Below, in pieces: positions 45,555 to 57,959 of a stretch of 64,000 bases of DNA (positions within the stretch are counted from its first letter, which is position 1; the number at the start of each line of letters is the position of its first letter). The notes beneath the pieces were generated by a model. That model was not told the origin of the DNA. It did not search any database and was given only the letters and a program-made list of their open reading frames with translations. Position numbers and translations under genes: made by a program. Source of the DNA: Cryptomeria japonica (taxonomy: Eukaryota; Streptophyta; Pinopsida; Cupressales; Cupressaceae); the NCBI RefSeq assembly GCF_030272615.1, contig NC_081412.1, forward strand, positions 665,428,352 through 665,492,351. Direction: 5' to 3'.

Positions 45555-47017
45555 GGGACCCACGACATCTGACAACAGGTACCATCACTCATTGGATGAG
45601 AAAAGATCAACGACTTAGGGTGGATTTCGGCCCAAATGTGGGAAGTGAACACATTTGTGAGAACTTCACTCGAAATTGAACGTTTTAAATTTAATTAAAT
45701 ATAATTAAGTCTATAAAGCTCTTTTTCAAGCGGAAGTTTAAAATAATTAAACAGACGTAAAAAACAGTCCCAAAAAGTGACTCGAGTGTGCTGACGTGCC
45801 CAAAAAATGGCAAAAGTCATGACACCCATGACATCTAACAATAGGTACCATCGTTTGTTGGATGAGAAAAGATCAACGACTTAGGGTGGATTTCGGCCCG
45901 AATGTGGGAAGTGAACACATTTGTAAGAACTTCACCCGGAATTGAATGTTTTAAATTTAATTAAATATAATTAAGTCTATAAAGCTATTTTTTGGGTGGA
46001 AGTTTAAAATGATTAAACAAACTTAAAAAATAGTCCTGAAAAGTGATTCGAGTGTGCTGACATGCCCAAAAAATGGCAAAAGTCATGGGACTCACGACAT
46101 CTGACAATAGGTACCATCATTCGTTGGATGAGAAAAGATCAATGACTTAGGGTGGATTTCGGCCCAAATGTGGGAAATGAACACATTTGTGAGAACTTCA
46201 CCCGAAATTGAGCATTTTAAATTAATTAAATGTAATTAAGTCTATAAAGCTCTTTTTCGAGCAAAAGTTTAAAATGATTAAACAAACTTAAAAAATAGTC
46301 CCAAAAAATGACTCGAGTGTGGTGACGTGCCCGAAAAATGGAAAAAGTCATGGGACCCACGACATCTGACAAGAGGTACCATCGTCCATTGGAAGAGCAA
46401 AGATCAACAGCTTAGGGTGGATTTCAGCTTGAATGTGGGAAGTGAACACATTTGTGAGAACTTCACCCGAAATTGAACATTTTAAATTTAATGAAATATA
46501 ATTAAGTCTATAAAGCTTTTTTTCGGGCAGAAGTTTAAAATGATTAAACAAACTTTAAAAATAGTCCTGAAAAGTGACTCGAGTGTGGTGATGTGCCTGA
46601 AAAATAGAAAAAGTCATGGGACCCATGACATCTAACAACAGGTACCATCGTCTGTTGGATGAGCAAAGATCAATGGCTAAGGGTGGATTTCAGCGAATGT
46701 GGGAAGTGAACACATTTGTGAGAACTTCACCTGGAATTGAATGTTTTACATTAAATCAAATATAATTAAGTCTATAAAGCTCCATTTCGGGCTGAAGTTG
46801 ACAGATTAAAGAGACTTAAAAAACATGCCAGAAAAGTGACTTGAGTGTGGTGGCGTGCCCGAAAATGGCAAAAGTTATGGGACCCACGACAACTAACAAC
46901 AAATACCATCGTCCATTGGATGAGCACAGATCAACGGCTTACGGTGGATTTCGGCTTGAATGTAGGAAGTGAACACATTTGTGAGAAATTCACCCGGAAT
47001 TGAACATTTTAAATTTA
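45555..47017. repeat. 265-bp satellite, about 5.5 monomers
   Basis: The landmark GGGACCCACGACATCTGACA starts monomers at 45,555, 45,821, 46,087, 46,352, 46,618 and 46,879 (spacings 261-266 bp). Each holds AACGACTTAGGGTGGATTTC, GTGAACACATTTGTGAGAAC and GACTCGAGTGTGNTGACGTG. The last monomer breaks off near 47,017. An isolated 25-bp piece of the monomer is found at 45,004-45,030. Confidence 0.95.
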
Positions 47018-47351
47018 ATGTCCTCAGAATTTAGACTGAAGTAATGAATGTTTTGTCCTTCAGTAGCGAATAGATATTAATAATATTTAATAAAATTACA
47101 ACATGATTCTAGATATTTTGCCCTTTAGGTATTAATTTTGAACTTTTCAGAGTTTTCAAAATAAGTGACTCATAAATCATAATCGTATTTCATTTCATGG
47201 ACAAACTAGTAAATCAAGGAAGATTCAGAAATAGCTACTAGATTGAGGAATGCAAGTTGCAACAGAGACTGTCTGCACCAATCTAGTGAAATAGAAATTT
47301 TGAGTAAAATCTAGAACACCTACATCCAACCTTTTTTACTTTTTTTAATCT

Positions 47352-48190
47352 TGTTAGTAAATAGATTTGTCACTTCAAAATATTCTACTATGTGCCCAAT
47401 GGAAGAGTGACAAAAATTTCCCAACAGTTGGATAGATTGTTTGTTGAAACACGATCTTCCTCTGCATTTGAGAGGGGCAACTCCCTTGTATGATAGGGGT
47501 ATTTGTATTTTCACATATAATTAACTTTGAAAAGAAAATGAACAATAACTATGAATGGAGTTTAATAAAATCTACGCAACAAACATATGACTGTCCTTTA
47601 GATTACATTGGCTTTTAGACATATCACGATCAACTCTAGACTATGCATGAGAGGAGAGTGAAACAGAACATTAAGTTTGCATAACACCTATATATTTCAG
47701 AGATACCAATGAAATCTATAAGGTTACACAACCATTGTCTTCATGAAACTGGGAAAGTAATTTGCAAGCTTGTTATTTCAATATCACACGATAATCGCAT
47801 AACATCAAGCAAATGAACACTTAACAATCATAGGAGCACTCACAATCTTCCTTGTATTCAAAAATGATGAAATAATACAATTCAAAAAAATTAGTTGTCC
47901 CAAAATCATAAAATCCAAAAGGTCCTTCTTCCATCTATCTTTCTAATATTTATAGCCTCTCAAAATAACTATCTCATAACCAACTTTGATCCTGAGTTAA
48001 AAACTAACTCATTTCTGCGTGAATTACAATGAGTTAATAACTAGCATATTTATGCACAGAAAATGTCAACTTATAAACCTTGACTCTATGAAATAGAAAT
48101 TTACAACTTATACAATGAAACCAGAAATAAACTAAAGACTAACCAGGTATCACATAACAAAATAAAATATACAAAGATGTGAACATGGCG
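47352..48190 (-). repeat. 3' LTR of the minus-strand gypsy element
   Basis: The low-coordinate end (TGTTAGTAAATAGATTTG) matches the LTR/primer-site junction at 60,177. The high-coordinate border is placed just beyond the accessory ORF stop and is approximate. Confidence 0.65.
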
Positions 48191-51100
48191 TTACTTTTCA
48201 ATATCCCAAAAAGCATGCTAGCTGATTATTTGTTTCTGTTGAATTGGTGTTTTGGCCTTGAATGACTTGTATTCTTTGAGCATGTCCACCATGAACTTGT
48301 ACATGGGAATGATCACATTATCCATTTTTAGTTTAGCAGTTGCTTGGTTATCCTGAATGTTAAACAAATCCTGATAATATGAAGGCATGTCACAAGCATC
48401 TAAAGCAACTAAAACAACACTGAGTCTTTTCATTCTATTTGCATCTGACACCTGTGCATCTACTATTTTAGTAGTAATGCTATCATGAAACTTTCTTAAA
48501 GAGTAGTTGACTATCCATTTGCTGAAATTTCTCTTTTGCTAATGCATCACCAATGATATTCATTGTATCTTCTATTATCTTCATCTTTGTTTGTTCACAA
48601 GCTATCAAAAATTTTCCATACTCATCCAAGCATTGCTTAATATTCTCCAATTTCCAACTTATACTTTTGCACCATGTATTGGATTGATTTTCTTCTTTAT
48701 GAGAGAAGACCTTCTCGGAAATGAGTCGTTCATATCTGCCTTTGCTATCTTCTGGGATTCCTTCAAAGTATCTTGCCAAGACATTTCTTGTTCTTTAGCA
48801 TTCTTCAATTCTGTTGCAATCTCCTATTCTTGTGCATCAAATTTTATATGAATATCCTTGGCCTTCTCAATAGAATCTTGTGTTTCAGACTTCATTTGAT
48901 TAGTCCACTCTTCTAACATTCTACTCTGTTTCTTGCATTTGTGTATATCTTCCATCACCTTCTTCTCAATAATTTCTCTGGTATGCACTAATGTTGAAGT
49001 TGAGGCCGACTCCAATTGTGTATCTGAAGAATCCATAATAGATATGATGTAGGATAAAAGGACCTGAATTTGTTGCTTTTGTTGATCCTTTGTTTCATTA
49101 TCCTTATTTGCTTTGTCAGTGAGAATAGCTGCTGAAATCTGAAAATTATGGATAGCTCCCTCGTGAGTTGTAGGACTTGGATCCACCCATGTCATGTTAA
49201 AATCTACCTCACTAGCTTCACTTATATCTTTTTCAACAATGGGCTGAGCTACTTCAACACACAAATTTCCCGATGATGAATTAATTCCCAATCTAGATAC
49301 AACTTTGGTTTTCTTGGGTTTGGTTGTCCTATGAAGTACATTTGTAACTCCATCAAAACTAGGAGTTGCCAGCTAAACATTCCTCTTCTTATTTTGCAAA
49401 CTCTATTGTAACCAGAATGATGAAGATGATAGCAATGATTCTTGATTGCTCACATATGCAGAGGTTAAAGATGTTAAATTATTTGGGAAAAACGAAGATT
49501 GGATTTCAGCATCATTCATTTCAGCTTCTTCATGAATAACAAAATCACCATGTTGAGCAGATGAAATAATGATAGATGGTGAGGAAGAAAGAATTTGTTG
49601 ACTTTCAATATTGCGAGGGTGTTAAGGTGAAACACATTCCAACTCATCTTCAAGCTCCTGGACAAGATTCATTGTTTTTCCTTTTATCTTCAATCTCTTT
49701 TTCTTAATGACATTACTAACTTCACATGCCTTGCCAAGATCCTTCCCTTTTTCTAGATCTTCTCCATCATCACCTCCTTTGGAAATATTTTAGTGTGGAC
49801 CCATCCCCAGGTTAGCTCTTTGCAAATTAGCTAGAATGGAAGAACTTCCATGTGCTCCATTTCTATCCTTTGAGGAATTAGCTTTATTTAAAGGTCTAGT
49901 TGTCATAGACTCAATCCTCTTACTTTTAACTCATTCAAGGGTCCTTCAAACCACATAAGTTATCTTTATTGAATACTTCTTATTTCTAAAATTGACCAAT
50001 TGATGGGTAGAAGTGGAAGAAGTTGAATCCTTTCAAAGTAAAAACCATCGATCAAATCAAATTCATCATCCTCAATGCCACTCACATTTATTTCAATTTT
50101 ATAGTCAATTATCTGTTTGATAGAAAATCTCATCCAGTCCCTTTTCCGTACTTAAAAATCATCTTCGCAGTTTTTCCAAAAATCTTCTATATCAGGAAAG
50201 TGTTCAAATCTGGCACCAAGCTCTAATTGTCCTGTAGCATATCCTTTGCTATCAAAGGAAAGTCTCATTTCATAAGGATACAGGTGAATCTTTGTTATAG
50301 ACCTCTCGATACTTTGAGCATCTGAATGGCTCTCACAGCTATAATAACTAAGTCCAATGGGAAAAGAAATGATACCCTTTCTTTTATTTCGACAAATTTT
50401 GTTGCCTTGTACAATCTGTCGGCATACCTCAATGAGGATCAACTTATCTTCAACAAACCTTGGCAACATGAGAGGGCAACCATCATAACCTCCTATCTGA
50501 ATGTATGTGAACTTCGGAAACTGTATAAAGTAACTACCATATTTCTGAATCAATGTTGTTGCTTCTAAGGATATTCTGAGTCCATTATTTCCCTGCAGCT
50601 CTCTTACTGTCAACATAGTGAAAACATCATTAATCCTCATGAAGTGATGATAACTTTCCTCCAACTACAATTGTGGATAATAATTGTAAATCTAGGTCAC
50701 ATCATCATAAATGCCTTCAACATTCAATCCTGGCCATTTCTTCATCCCGGCAATGACATAGAAGAGGTACGATGTCATGTAGAAGTTATGATTGTCCTTT
50801 AGTTTGAGTAACTGATCGCAAAGATTATCACTAATAATCTCGGCCCAATTAATAAATTGTATGCCCTCACATATGATATTAATGAACAAGAACATCCACC
50901 CCTCCAAGTCATTTGAGTCTTCATTTCATGTGACTCAATTCAAGAAAATAACCATATTAGCGATATCTTCCATCAGTAGAGACCTGTGAATTATTTTAGG
51001 AAGCTGTGTTTTTCCTTTTCTTGGTTTTTCTAACCACTTCCTAGCTATGCTATTCAAACACTGGGTTTCATTATTGATAAAATAATTTTCTGCATATTCC

Positions 51101-51575
51101 CTATTTACCTCCGTGAACTAATCTCTGAAAGGTAACCTAAAAGTTATAGCAATGGAGATTGGATCAAGTTTGGCGACTACGTTACCTTCTGCCATCCTAA
51201 TTTCTTTTGTATCTGGATTAAATACTTTCATGCATTACAAAACTAATTCCAAACATTGCACTGATGTGGGATATCCTATTGTGTGAGCTAATCCACTATC
51301 TAATAACCTTTGAGTTGTCAAAGTTTTATCTTCCCTTTCAATTGATTTCCAGAAGTCTACAAGACTTACATTTCCCAACTTGGTATCGCCAATATCTAAA
51401 AGTGAACATTTGAGAATGGGAGCATAATCGGGGCTATGGAACTTGTATTTCATTATGTCAAATAAAAATAATGCCCTCACAGCTCTATTTTAATGAATAT
51501 CCGCAACTCTGCCGAAACAATTTATATACTCTATCTTTATATTGAAAGTCTTCAAATATCTAGACTTTACCAATT
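48190..51575 (-). pseudogene. Accessory ORF of the gypsy element (unknown, coiled-coil)
   Basis: A series of minus-strand frames forms one protein of about 1,000 codons. The N-terminal part has NCFGRVADIH, FHSPDYAPILKCSLLDIGDT, then DPISIAITFRLPFRD and the well-kept block NWAEIISDNLCDQLLKLKDN-HNFYMTSYLFYVIAGM. The middle (50,664-50,152) is open for 170 codons (VRELQGNNGLRISLEATTLI). Basic segments follow. The C-terminal part (49,291-48,218) is predicted coiled coil (ATELKNAKEQEM; SYIISIMDSSDTQLESASTS). No enzymatic motif is visible. It occupies the place of the envelope-like gene in Athila elements, but I see no signal peptide or fusion-peptide pattern. Numerous stops. Confidence 0.6.
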
Positions 51576-53845
51576 ATAACCTATGACATAAATCCTACTC
51601 TCATTATCTACAATAGCTTGTGATTTTTGTAAGAAACAAGTCTGCATTCTTAAGGCATTCTATCAAGCATTTCACTTGTTGTGGACATACTCCTGAACTG
51701 CATACAAATCTTTTGAGACAACTGCAATCATGACATCTGGAGAAATAATTCCATCTCTATACTCTAATGAATGTTTATACCCCGATTCAAAGCTCTCTGC
51801 AATCATATATATCAGAGTAGTTGCAACTTCCCTCCTCTACACTCTACGGATTATTATACTAATCCAAACCATATTTCTTTAAAGCACTCTATAGCACACT
51901 TTGTGAGAATCACCTATACTTCAGTATATTGTAACATTTCCTATGCTTCTACCATGATTTACAATACATGGCTACTGGAGAAGTCGCATCTACCACATCT
52001 AAGAAAATTCCTCTATCTTTTGTGCTTTGTTGAATGTCATAGTAGGTTTAAAGGCTTTGACTTTGATTATTGGGAAAGGATGGTGTAATGTTGTGTCTAA
52101 ACTCCCACTATTGCATACATTTTAACCACCTTTTGCATGATTCCTTAGTCTCCTGCCATGATTGGTAATCGGCCAAGAACTTGCAGCAGAGTGAGACTTT
52201 AACTGGTCAAACAAAGCAGCCTGTAATTTGTCATGTCCATAGTTGGAGTAATGTTTACCATGGTGCACATATTTCAGTCATGTACAATTCTCTAGGATGA
52301 TAGTTCGTTGGGGCATTATGACAAATTGTTCACATCCTATCCACGCATTCTACCTTTCTCACACATCTGCATTTTGCAGCATGTCTATGCTTGTATATTT
52401 TTTGCAAACATGTCAGTCAAGGCATAAAATGTATTATACTTTGGTAGATGTTGATACTTCTTTTCAGAGTTTACATTTTAGCACAGGCAAGGAGGATGTT
52501 GGTGTAGGTTGCAGAGAAGTTCATTGCCCATGTCAACTGCAATTACTTGAAAGTTTCAAAGTATATTCAACAGATACAATGTGTTCTACCATTATTGCAA
52601 CCATGAGATGAAATTTCTTTCAGGGGCTCCCATAATCCGCTTTCATGTCTCTAGAGTTGTTGCAACTTCAACAGCTAGTTAGATTTCTCTATCTCCTGCA
52701 ATGCATTGACAAATGCTCATAACCTTGTTATTGAAGTTTCTTTTTTTTTTTGGTTTTTTAAACTTTTACGGAAGAGGTTAAGAATGCTCCAGAATGGAGC
52801 ATTTCTAACCTTCTTGACAAAGCAGGCCCACAAGGTTAAGAAATGATGTTAGAAATTCTCAATTTTGGAGCATTCCTAACCTTTTTGTGAAAGGTTAATA
52901 ATATGGGTTAAGAATGCTCAAAACTGAGCATTTCTAACCATCTTGGCAAAAGGTTAAGAAATGAGGTTAAGAATGCTCAAAAAGTGAGCCTTTCTAACCT
53001 TCTACTTCAAAGACTATGATTTTGACCTCGGAAACTATTGATCATGGAGGGGAATCAAGGAGGAATGCAACTGATGTTTTTAGACAATTTTTTATCACAA
53101 ATGACTAGACATATTAAAATAATTTAAAATATTAAATTATTATTTGAGAAATAATTTAAATATTTTACATTTATTGCTTTGGCTGGAGAAAAATGACATA
53201 ACTTTCAAACACCCAGGAGTTAGGTCCTGAAATTTGAAACACATGTCAATGGTAGGGAAATAGGTCCACACAATTATTTACACCTCATGATGAACCTAGG
53301 ATGAGAGATTTTAATCATTTTGGGGCAACGAACACCAAAAATTGAAAGTTTAAAATATGGCAAAGTATGAACTGGGTTCAAGTGAAAGTTGGCCATATGA
53401 TATAAAATAACGCTTAGATCTTGACTATCAACTGGTTTCCCTCAATTTGTGGTAATTTTAAAAATTCTTTCATTTTTCATATTTTGACTAACAGTGACCT
53501 TCGACAACATGCTCATTACTTACACATAAACACCTATTGGATCTTTACTTGACATTGAGACTGGCTTGAAGTTTAATTTTAAAGGTATGCCAAATATGGG
53601 AGAAATAGTTGGCTTTGAATGGGGACAAGGAATGCAAAGGATGCAAGATGAACCCAAAATCTCTAGTTTCATAGACTAGTGCACAATTCATTGGGTCAGA
53701 GTCTAGAGAGATGAAAGACAAAAACATACAGAAGATGAGAAGGACAAAAACATGAAGGAAAGAAAAGTCCTTCACTACACAACAAAACTGGGACAAAAGC
53801 AAAAACCTATTTATCCTATGTACATGGATGAATGACAATCCACCC
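51576..53845 (-). other. Non-coding part of the gypsy element between integrase and accessory ORF
   Basis: No protein motif in either direction. A run of T lies at 52,740-52,750 and a hairpin array at 52,775-53,001. The part 51,580-52,740 is more balanced in composition and could contain a further insertion, but I cannot find borders. Confidence 0.45.
52775..53001. repeat. Array of four hairpins (GGTTAAGAATGCTC ... GAGCATTTCTAACC)
   Basis: Units at 52,775-52,812, 52,832-52,883, 52,905-52,940 and 52,963-53,001. Each is an inverted repeat whose arms are GGTTAAGAATGCTC and GAGCATTTCTAACC, with loops of about 6-8 bp in three of them. Confidence 0.85.
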
Positions 53846-53847
53846 TG

Positions 53848-55100
53848 CTGATTATAAAGTTTCAAATATTGCCTATTGTAAGGAAGGGGCAAATGTGTTC
53901 CATCCATATATGCCAAGTAGAATGAATTCTCACCGCAAACCTACCTAATTTGGAAAGGCCCTCTCCAAAGTGAATCAAACTTACCATGCATTCCTTTTGG
54001 CTCTCTTCTTTTATCCCATAACAAAACCAAGTCACCAACATGGAATGATCTTTCTCTTGCTCTTCTATCAAACAATTCCTTGACTCACGCTTGGTGTTCT
54101 CTAATTCTATCAACCACTGCCTCTCTTGTTGTTCCATCTTGGTCAAATACAATACTCACTTTTCTAAAGCATCTTTGAATTCATAATTCTCCAAAACTTC
54201 CTGCAATTTGAGAAAAACTAACTCTGAAGGAATAGGCAACTTTGCTTATGTTCCATAAACTATTTCAAAAGGAGATAACCTGATAGCTCTTTTCTTTGTG
54301 GTGTGATCAGCCCATAATGCCTCATAAAAATGTTTATGCCATGTTCTTTGATTTTCATCAACTAGCTTCTGGAGAATAGTAATAAAATTCTTATTACTAG
54401 CTTCAACTTGACCATTTCCCTGTGGGTAATAGTCAGATGCATGAGAGAGAATGATTCCATATTTGTAACAAAAACTAGATATCTCATGGGAAGAGAAATT
54501 GGTAGCATTATTGGTGACAATCTTATGCAGGACTCCATATCTTACTAAGATGTTTTGCTTGATGAACTCACAAACTACCCCTGATGTTGTTTGTTTCACT
54601 AGAATAGCCTCAAACTACTTAGTAAAATAATTTGTAGCTAATAGATTATGAGTTTGATTTTTGCTAGAGTGAGAATGAATAGGACCGATGAAATCCAAAC
54701 CCCATTGTTGAAAAGGCTCCTCTATGATTACTAGCTTTAATGGCAAAGCAGCAAGTTGTACTTTTCCTTTAAACTACTGACATGTGTCACATTTCTTCAC
54801 CCACTCATCAGCATCCCTGAACATCCCGAGCCAATAGTAACAATTTCTTAGTATCTTGTATGTCATTACTGAGGAAGAGAAATGCCCACCACATGCTTCA
54901 TTGTGAAAGAACTTAAGAAGCTTCTCTCTTTGCTCTTTATCCACACATCTCAGGAAAGTACCATCGATCCCCTTTTTGTACATGACATCACCCCAGATGA
55001 TATATTTGGTTGCCTTCAACTTGACGGTCTGTTTTTCCTTAGGGGTGAGATGAGCCAGACATTCTCCATATGTGAGAAAATAGGCTATATTAGTAAACCA
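53848..55100 (-). pseudogene. Gypsy integrase
   Basis: Zinc finger: FFHNEACGGHFSSS with both His, then VKKCDTCQ with both Cys (54,900-54,775). Core: first Asp in QQWGLDFIGPIHS. The second block reads IVTNNATNF, where the usual Asp of TDNGTNF is Asn. The Glu is present in GNGQVEASNKNF. The C-terminal part has RLSPFEIVYGT, HSMLVTWFCYGIKEESQKEC and the closing MDGTHLPLPYNRQYLKLYN usual at gypsy pol ends. Stops near 54,600 and 54,150 and the lost Asp make it inactive. Confidence 0.9.
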
Positions 55101-55242
55101 ATTAATCTGTGGTGCTAATGAACAAAACTAAAGGCAATTCAAACTCTGAAATAATTTCTCCTTCTGAAGTATTTTCAGCCAACAACTTGCATAATCCTCA
55201 TCCTCGGACAAGCTTAGTAGGTTTGATGCTGATATCATACTC

Positions 55243-55764
55243 CTAAACCTTTGCAATCCAAGAATCTCTCTTGCTCAATCCAATCTCTTCTTGAGTAAGA
55301 ATTGTCTTTACGGCAGTAGGTGGAACATATACTTTAGAGTGCAAATTCAAAATATAGAAATGAAATTGCTTCACATCCTTCACCACTGTAAAAGCTTTCT
55401 TTTCAACAACAGAATACTTTAGTTTATGTTTCTTCAACAGAATACTCATGAAAGCGATTGGTGCCTCAGCATTATCACTTTGATTTTGAGTTAAGATTGC
55501 AGACAATGTGGAGTCTAAAGCATAGCAGTAAACATTGAAATCCTTGTTGAAGTCTGGATACATCCATGTGGGTGCATCTGCTATCGATGACTTGATTTGA
55601 TTGAATGCTCGCTTTCCTTCCTCTGACCATTTCAAAACCACATTACCTTTCATCATCTCAACAATTGATTTTGTGATCTCAGAAAAATTTGGGATGAATT
55701 TCCTTATGAAATTGATTTGGCCAAAGAATGAGTGAACTCCAGGCTTACTAGAAGGTAACTGCAA
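55243..55764 (-). pseudogene. Gypsy RNase H (native, after reverse transcriptase)
   Basis: The connection domain SFFGQINFIRKFIPNFSEIT and GNVVLKWSEEGKRAFNQIKS precede the RNase H core: NKDFNVYCYALDSTLSAILT, APIAFMSILLKKHKLKYSVV and EKKAFTVVKDVKQFHFYIL. This is the standard Ty3/gypsy arrangement directly behind reverse transcriptase. The first catalytic Asp position appears altered (YAL rather than a DAS-type text). A short stop-containing stretch joins it to the integrase part. Confidence 0.85.
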
Positions 55765-55769
55765 CTGCT

Positions 55770-56727
55770 GAATGGCTTTGACTCACTCAAGATCGGTTTG
55801 AATCCCTTCCTTTGCAATGATGTGACCCAACAACTTTCCTTCAGTCACTCCAAAAATTGATTTCTTCGGATTCAAGGAGATTCCTTGCTACCTACATCAC
55901 TGCAACACACATTCAAGATGATATGCATGCTCTTCTTATTTCTTGGAAAAGACAGTTAAGTCATCCAAATAAACAACAACAATCTTATTTCTTAAATCAC
56001 CAAAGGAAAGATCCATCGCACGCTGAAAAATGGCACCAACATTAATCAAACCAAAAGGCATTCGGTTGTAAGCCAAGGTTCCCCATGGAGTAGTAAAAGC
56101 AATCTTCTGTTGATCCTCTTGATCCACACAAGTTTGATTATAACCCGAAAAACCATCAAGCATGGACATCATTTCAAATCCACAAACAGTTTGAACAAGA
56201 TGATCCATGACTGGAAGAGGATAATTATCTTTAAGGGATGCTTGATTTAGATTGCGAAAATCAACACAAATTCTAATCTCCCTATTTTTCTTTCTAACAG
56301 GATTTATGTTCGCCACCCATGTAGAATAATGAATTGGATAAATTATTTTTGCCTTTAGCATTTTATCCACCTCTCCAAAAATTGCATCTGATATCTTTGG
56401 ATTGAATTTCCTATGTCTTTGTCTAAATGGAATTGAATTAGATTTGAGAGAAATTTGATGCTTGAATTCACCATTCATAAATTCTTTGAGATCATCATAG
56501 TACCATGTGAACACATCGATGCATCTTGTGAGTAGATCAATGAATATCTTTCTTTCCCTTTGTGTAAGACATTTCTGAATCAAAACAATGTTGGGGTCTA
56601 CCTTCTCAACCTCTGAAGATCCTGAGGACTTTTGTTCACCTTTCTTCTTTACAAATTGATCATGTTTATCAAACAAACTTTCGAGAGAAACCAAGCCTTT
56701 AGGAATAGTATTACCTTTAAGCTGCAA
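55770..56727 (-). pseudogene. Gypsy reverse transcriptase
   Basis: Starts with a protease-RT linker, then FKHQISLKSNSIPFRQRHRK, the fingers (VDKMLKAKIIYPIHYSTWVA), KKNREIRICVDFRNLNQASL with the first catalytic Asp, MSMLDGFSGYNQ, FTTPWGTLAYNRMPFGLINV and the YLDD box in VVVYLDDLTVFSKK (about 55,940). All three polymerase Asp residues are kept. The thumb (about 55,800-55,930) is broken by stops but readable (SLNPKKSIFGVTEGKLLGHI). Copies element RNA to DNA. Confidence 0.92.
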
Positions 56728-56899
56728 AATTTCAGGTTCCTTTTCCTCCTCTTTAGTAGTCTATTGGCTAGTTGAAGGTAGGTTCCCATCAAAAGACAAA
56801 TTGGAAAATGTTTCCTCCCTTCCAAGAATGAAATGATATGTTTATCATCATCGAAGACTTGCCAATTTTGATTATTGTCTGGCACACTAGGTCGATAGA

Positions 56900-57320
56900 T
56901 CATCTCTACAACATAGGCATCCTTATCAAATTTAGGATGAGGAAGTAATAAAGAAGCTAAGATAGTGAGAGAATCCGCCTTTGTATTATGTTCTCTTGAA
57001 ATGACTTGTATAGAAAAAGCATCAAAACCTTCGATCTCATCCCACACTTTATTTCGATATGACCTTAGCCTCTTGTTCTTGCTCTGGTATGTATTCTTTA
57101 CTTGATTTACAATCAATTCAACATCCCCCATGACTTGCAACTTCTTGATTCCTTTCTCCTTAGAAAAATCCAGCCCTAAGAGAACAACCTCGTACTCTAT
57201 AGTATTGTTTGTAGTATCAAATGGAAGTTTATAAGCTTTAGGAAATTTCTCATCCAAAGGGGAAATCAACACCACTCTTGCACCTGAACCAGAAGATGAG
57301 GAGCTTCCTTCAAATTGCAT
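56900..57320 (-). pseudogene. Extra RNase H domain between protease and reverse transcriptase
   Basis: A type-I RNase H of the plant/archaeal kind: FEGSSSSSGSGARVVLISPL (the first catalytic Asp of FDGSS is Glu), TTNNTIEYEVVLLGLDFSKE with its Glu, LQVMGDVELIVNQVKN with its Asp, and ISREHNTKADSLTILASLLL with the last Asp. It overlaps the end of the protease frame and ends before the reverse transcriptase. In Tat-lineage gypsy elements the additional RNase H is described between the native RNase H and integrase; here it comes before reverse transcriptase, while a native RNase H is also present at 55.2-55.8 kb. Confidence 0.85.
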
Positions 57321-57958
57321 TCTCCAAAGTTCAGAAGATATATCATGAACAAGGACTTTTGGAACATTTTCCTCTTTGATGATATCATATAAGTACCCGA
57401 GCCAGCTTCACCATACAATATTTCTGCCCTAGGATCATCAAACTTAAGGACTGCATATTTTGCTTTAGGCTCAAGATTTAATCTGACTTTCTTGTTACCT
57501 AAAGGTATCAAAGCATGGGACCAATCTAACTAAATTTCACCACCTAGGTCTTTACAAAAACTATAACTAGCTAGGATATCGGCAACTAGGATATTAAGTT
57601 TCAACTTCTTTTGGGGATGAGTGGCTAAGGTGAATTGAGCGTCTTTCATTTGGCCAACAAGAGGAACTTGTTTAGACTCCATTGAAAACACTTTACCAAT
57701 TGGTTTGTTCAAAGATAAACCTAATGCATGAGCAACTTTTGAAGGAATGACATTATCAGATGCGCCAGAATCAATAATGCAATTACTTAACTTACAACCA
57801 GCTATATACAAGGATATATAGAAAGGATCGGGCTTATCAGAAAAGGAAGTGGCAACAAGGGATGATTCCTTTGCAATAGATATCTCTAGATCATCATCAT
57901 CATCAAAGTTCTCACCTGATTCTTGATGTATATTGGAATGAGACTGCTTAAGATCCAA
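57266..57958 (-). pseudogene. Gypsy protease
   Basis: Retropepsin motif CIIDSGASDNVIPSKVAHAL (catalytic Asp-Ser-Gly kept) at about 57,780, followed by GKVFSMESKQVPLVGQM and LKLNILVADILASYSFCKDL, where the usual ILL.G.PWL box is partly lost. One stop at 57,528 separates a C-terminal extension (VRLNLEPKAKYAVLKFDDPR). It would cleave the Gag-Pol polyprotein. Confidence 0.85.
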
Positions 57959-57959
57959 C

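Noticed and set aside
45555..47017. Regular repeats considered as a CRISPR-like array
   Set aside because: Monomers of about 265 bp are repeated throughout without spacers, in plant DNA; a satellite.
48591..48851. Plus-strand frame with hydrophobic segments
   Set aside because: Shadow of the minus-strand accessory ORF coiled coil.
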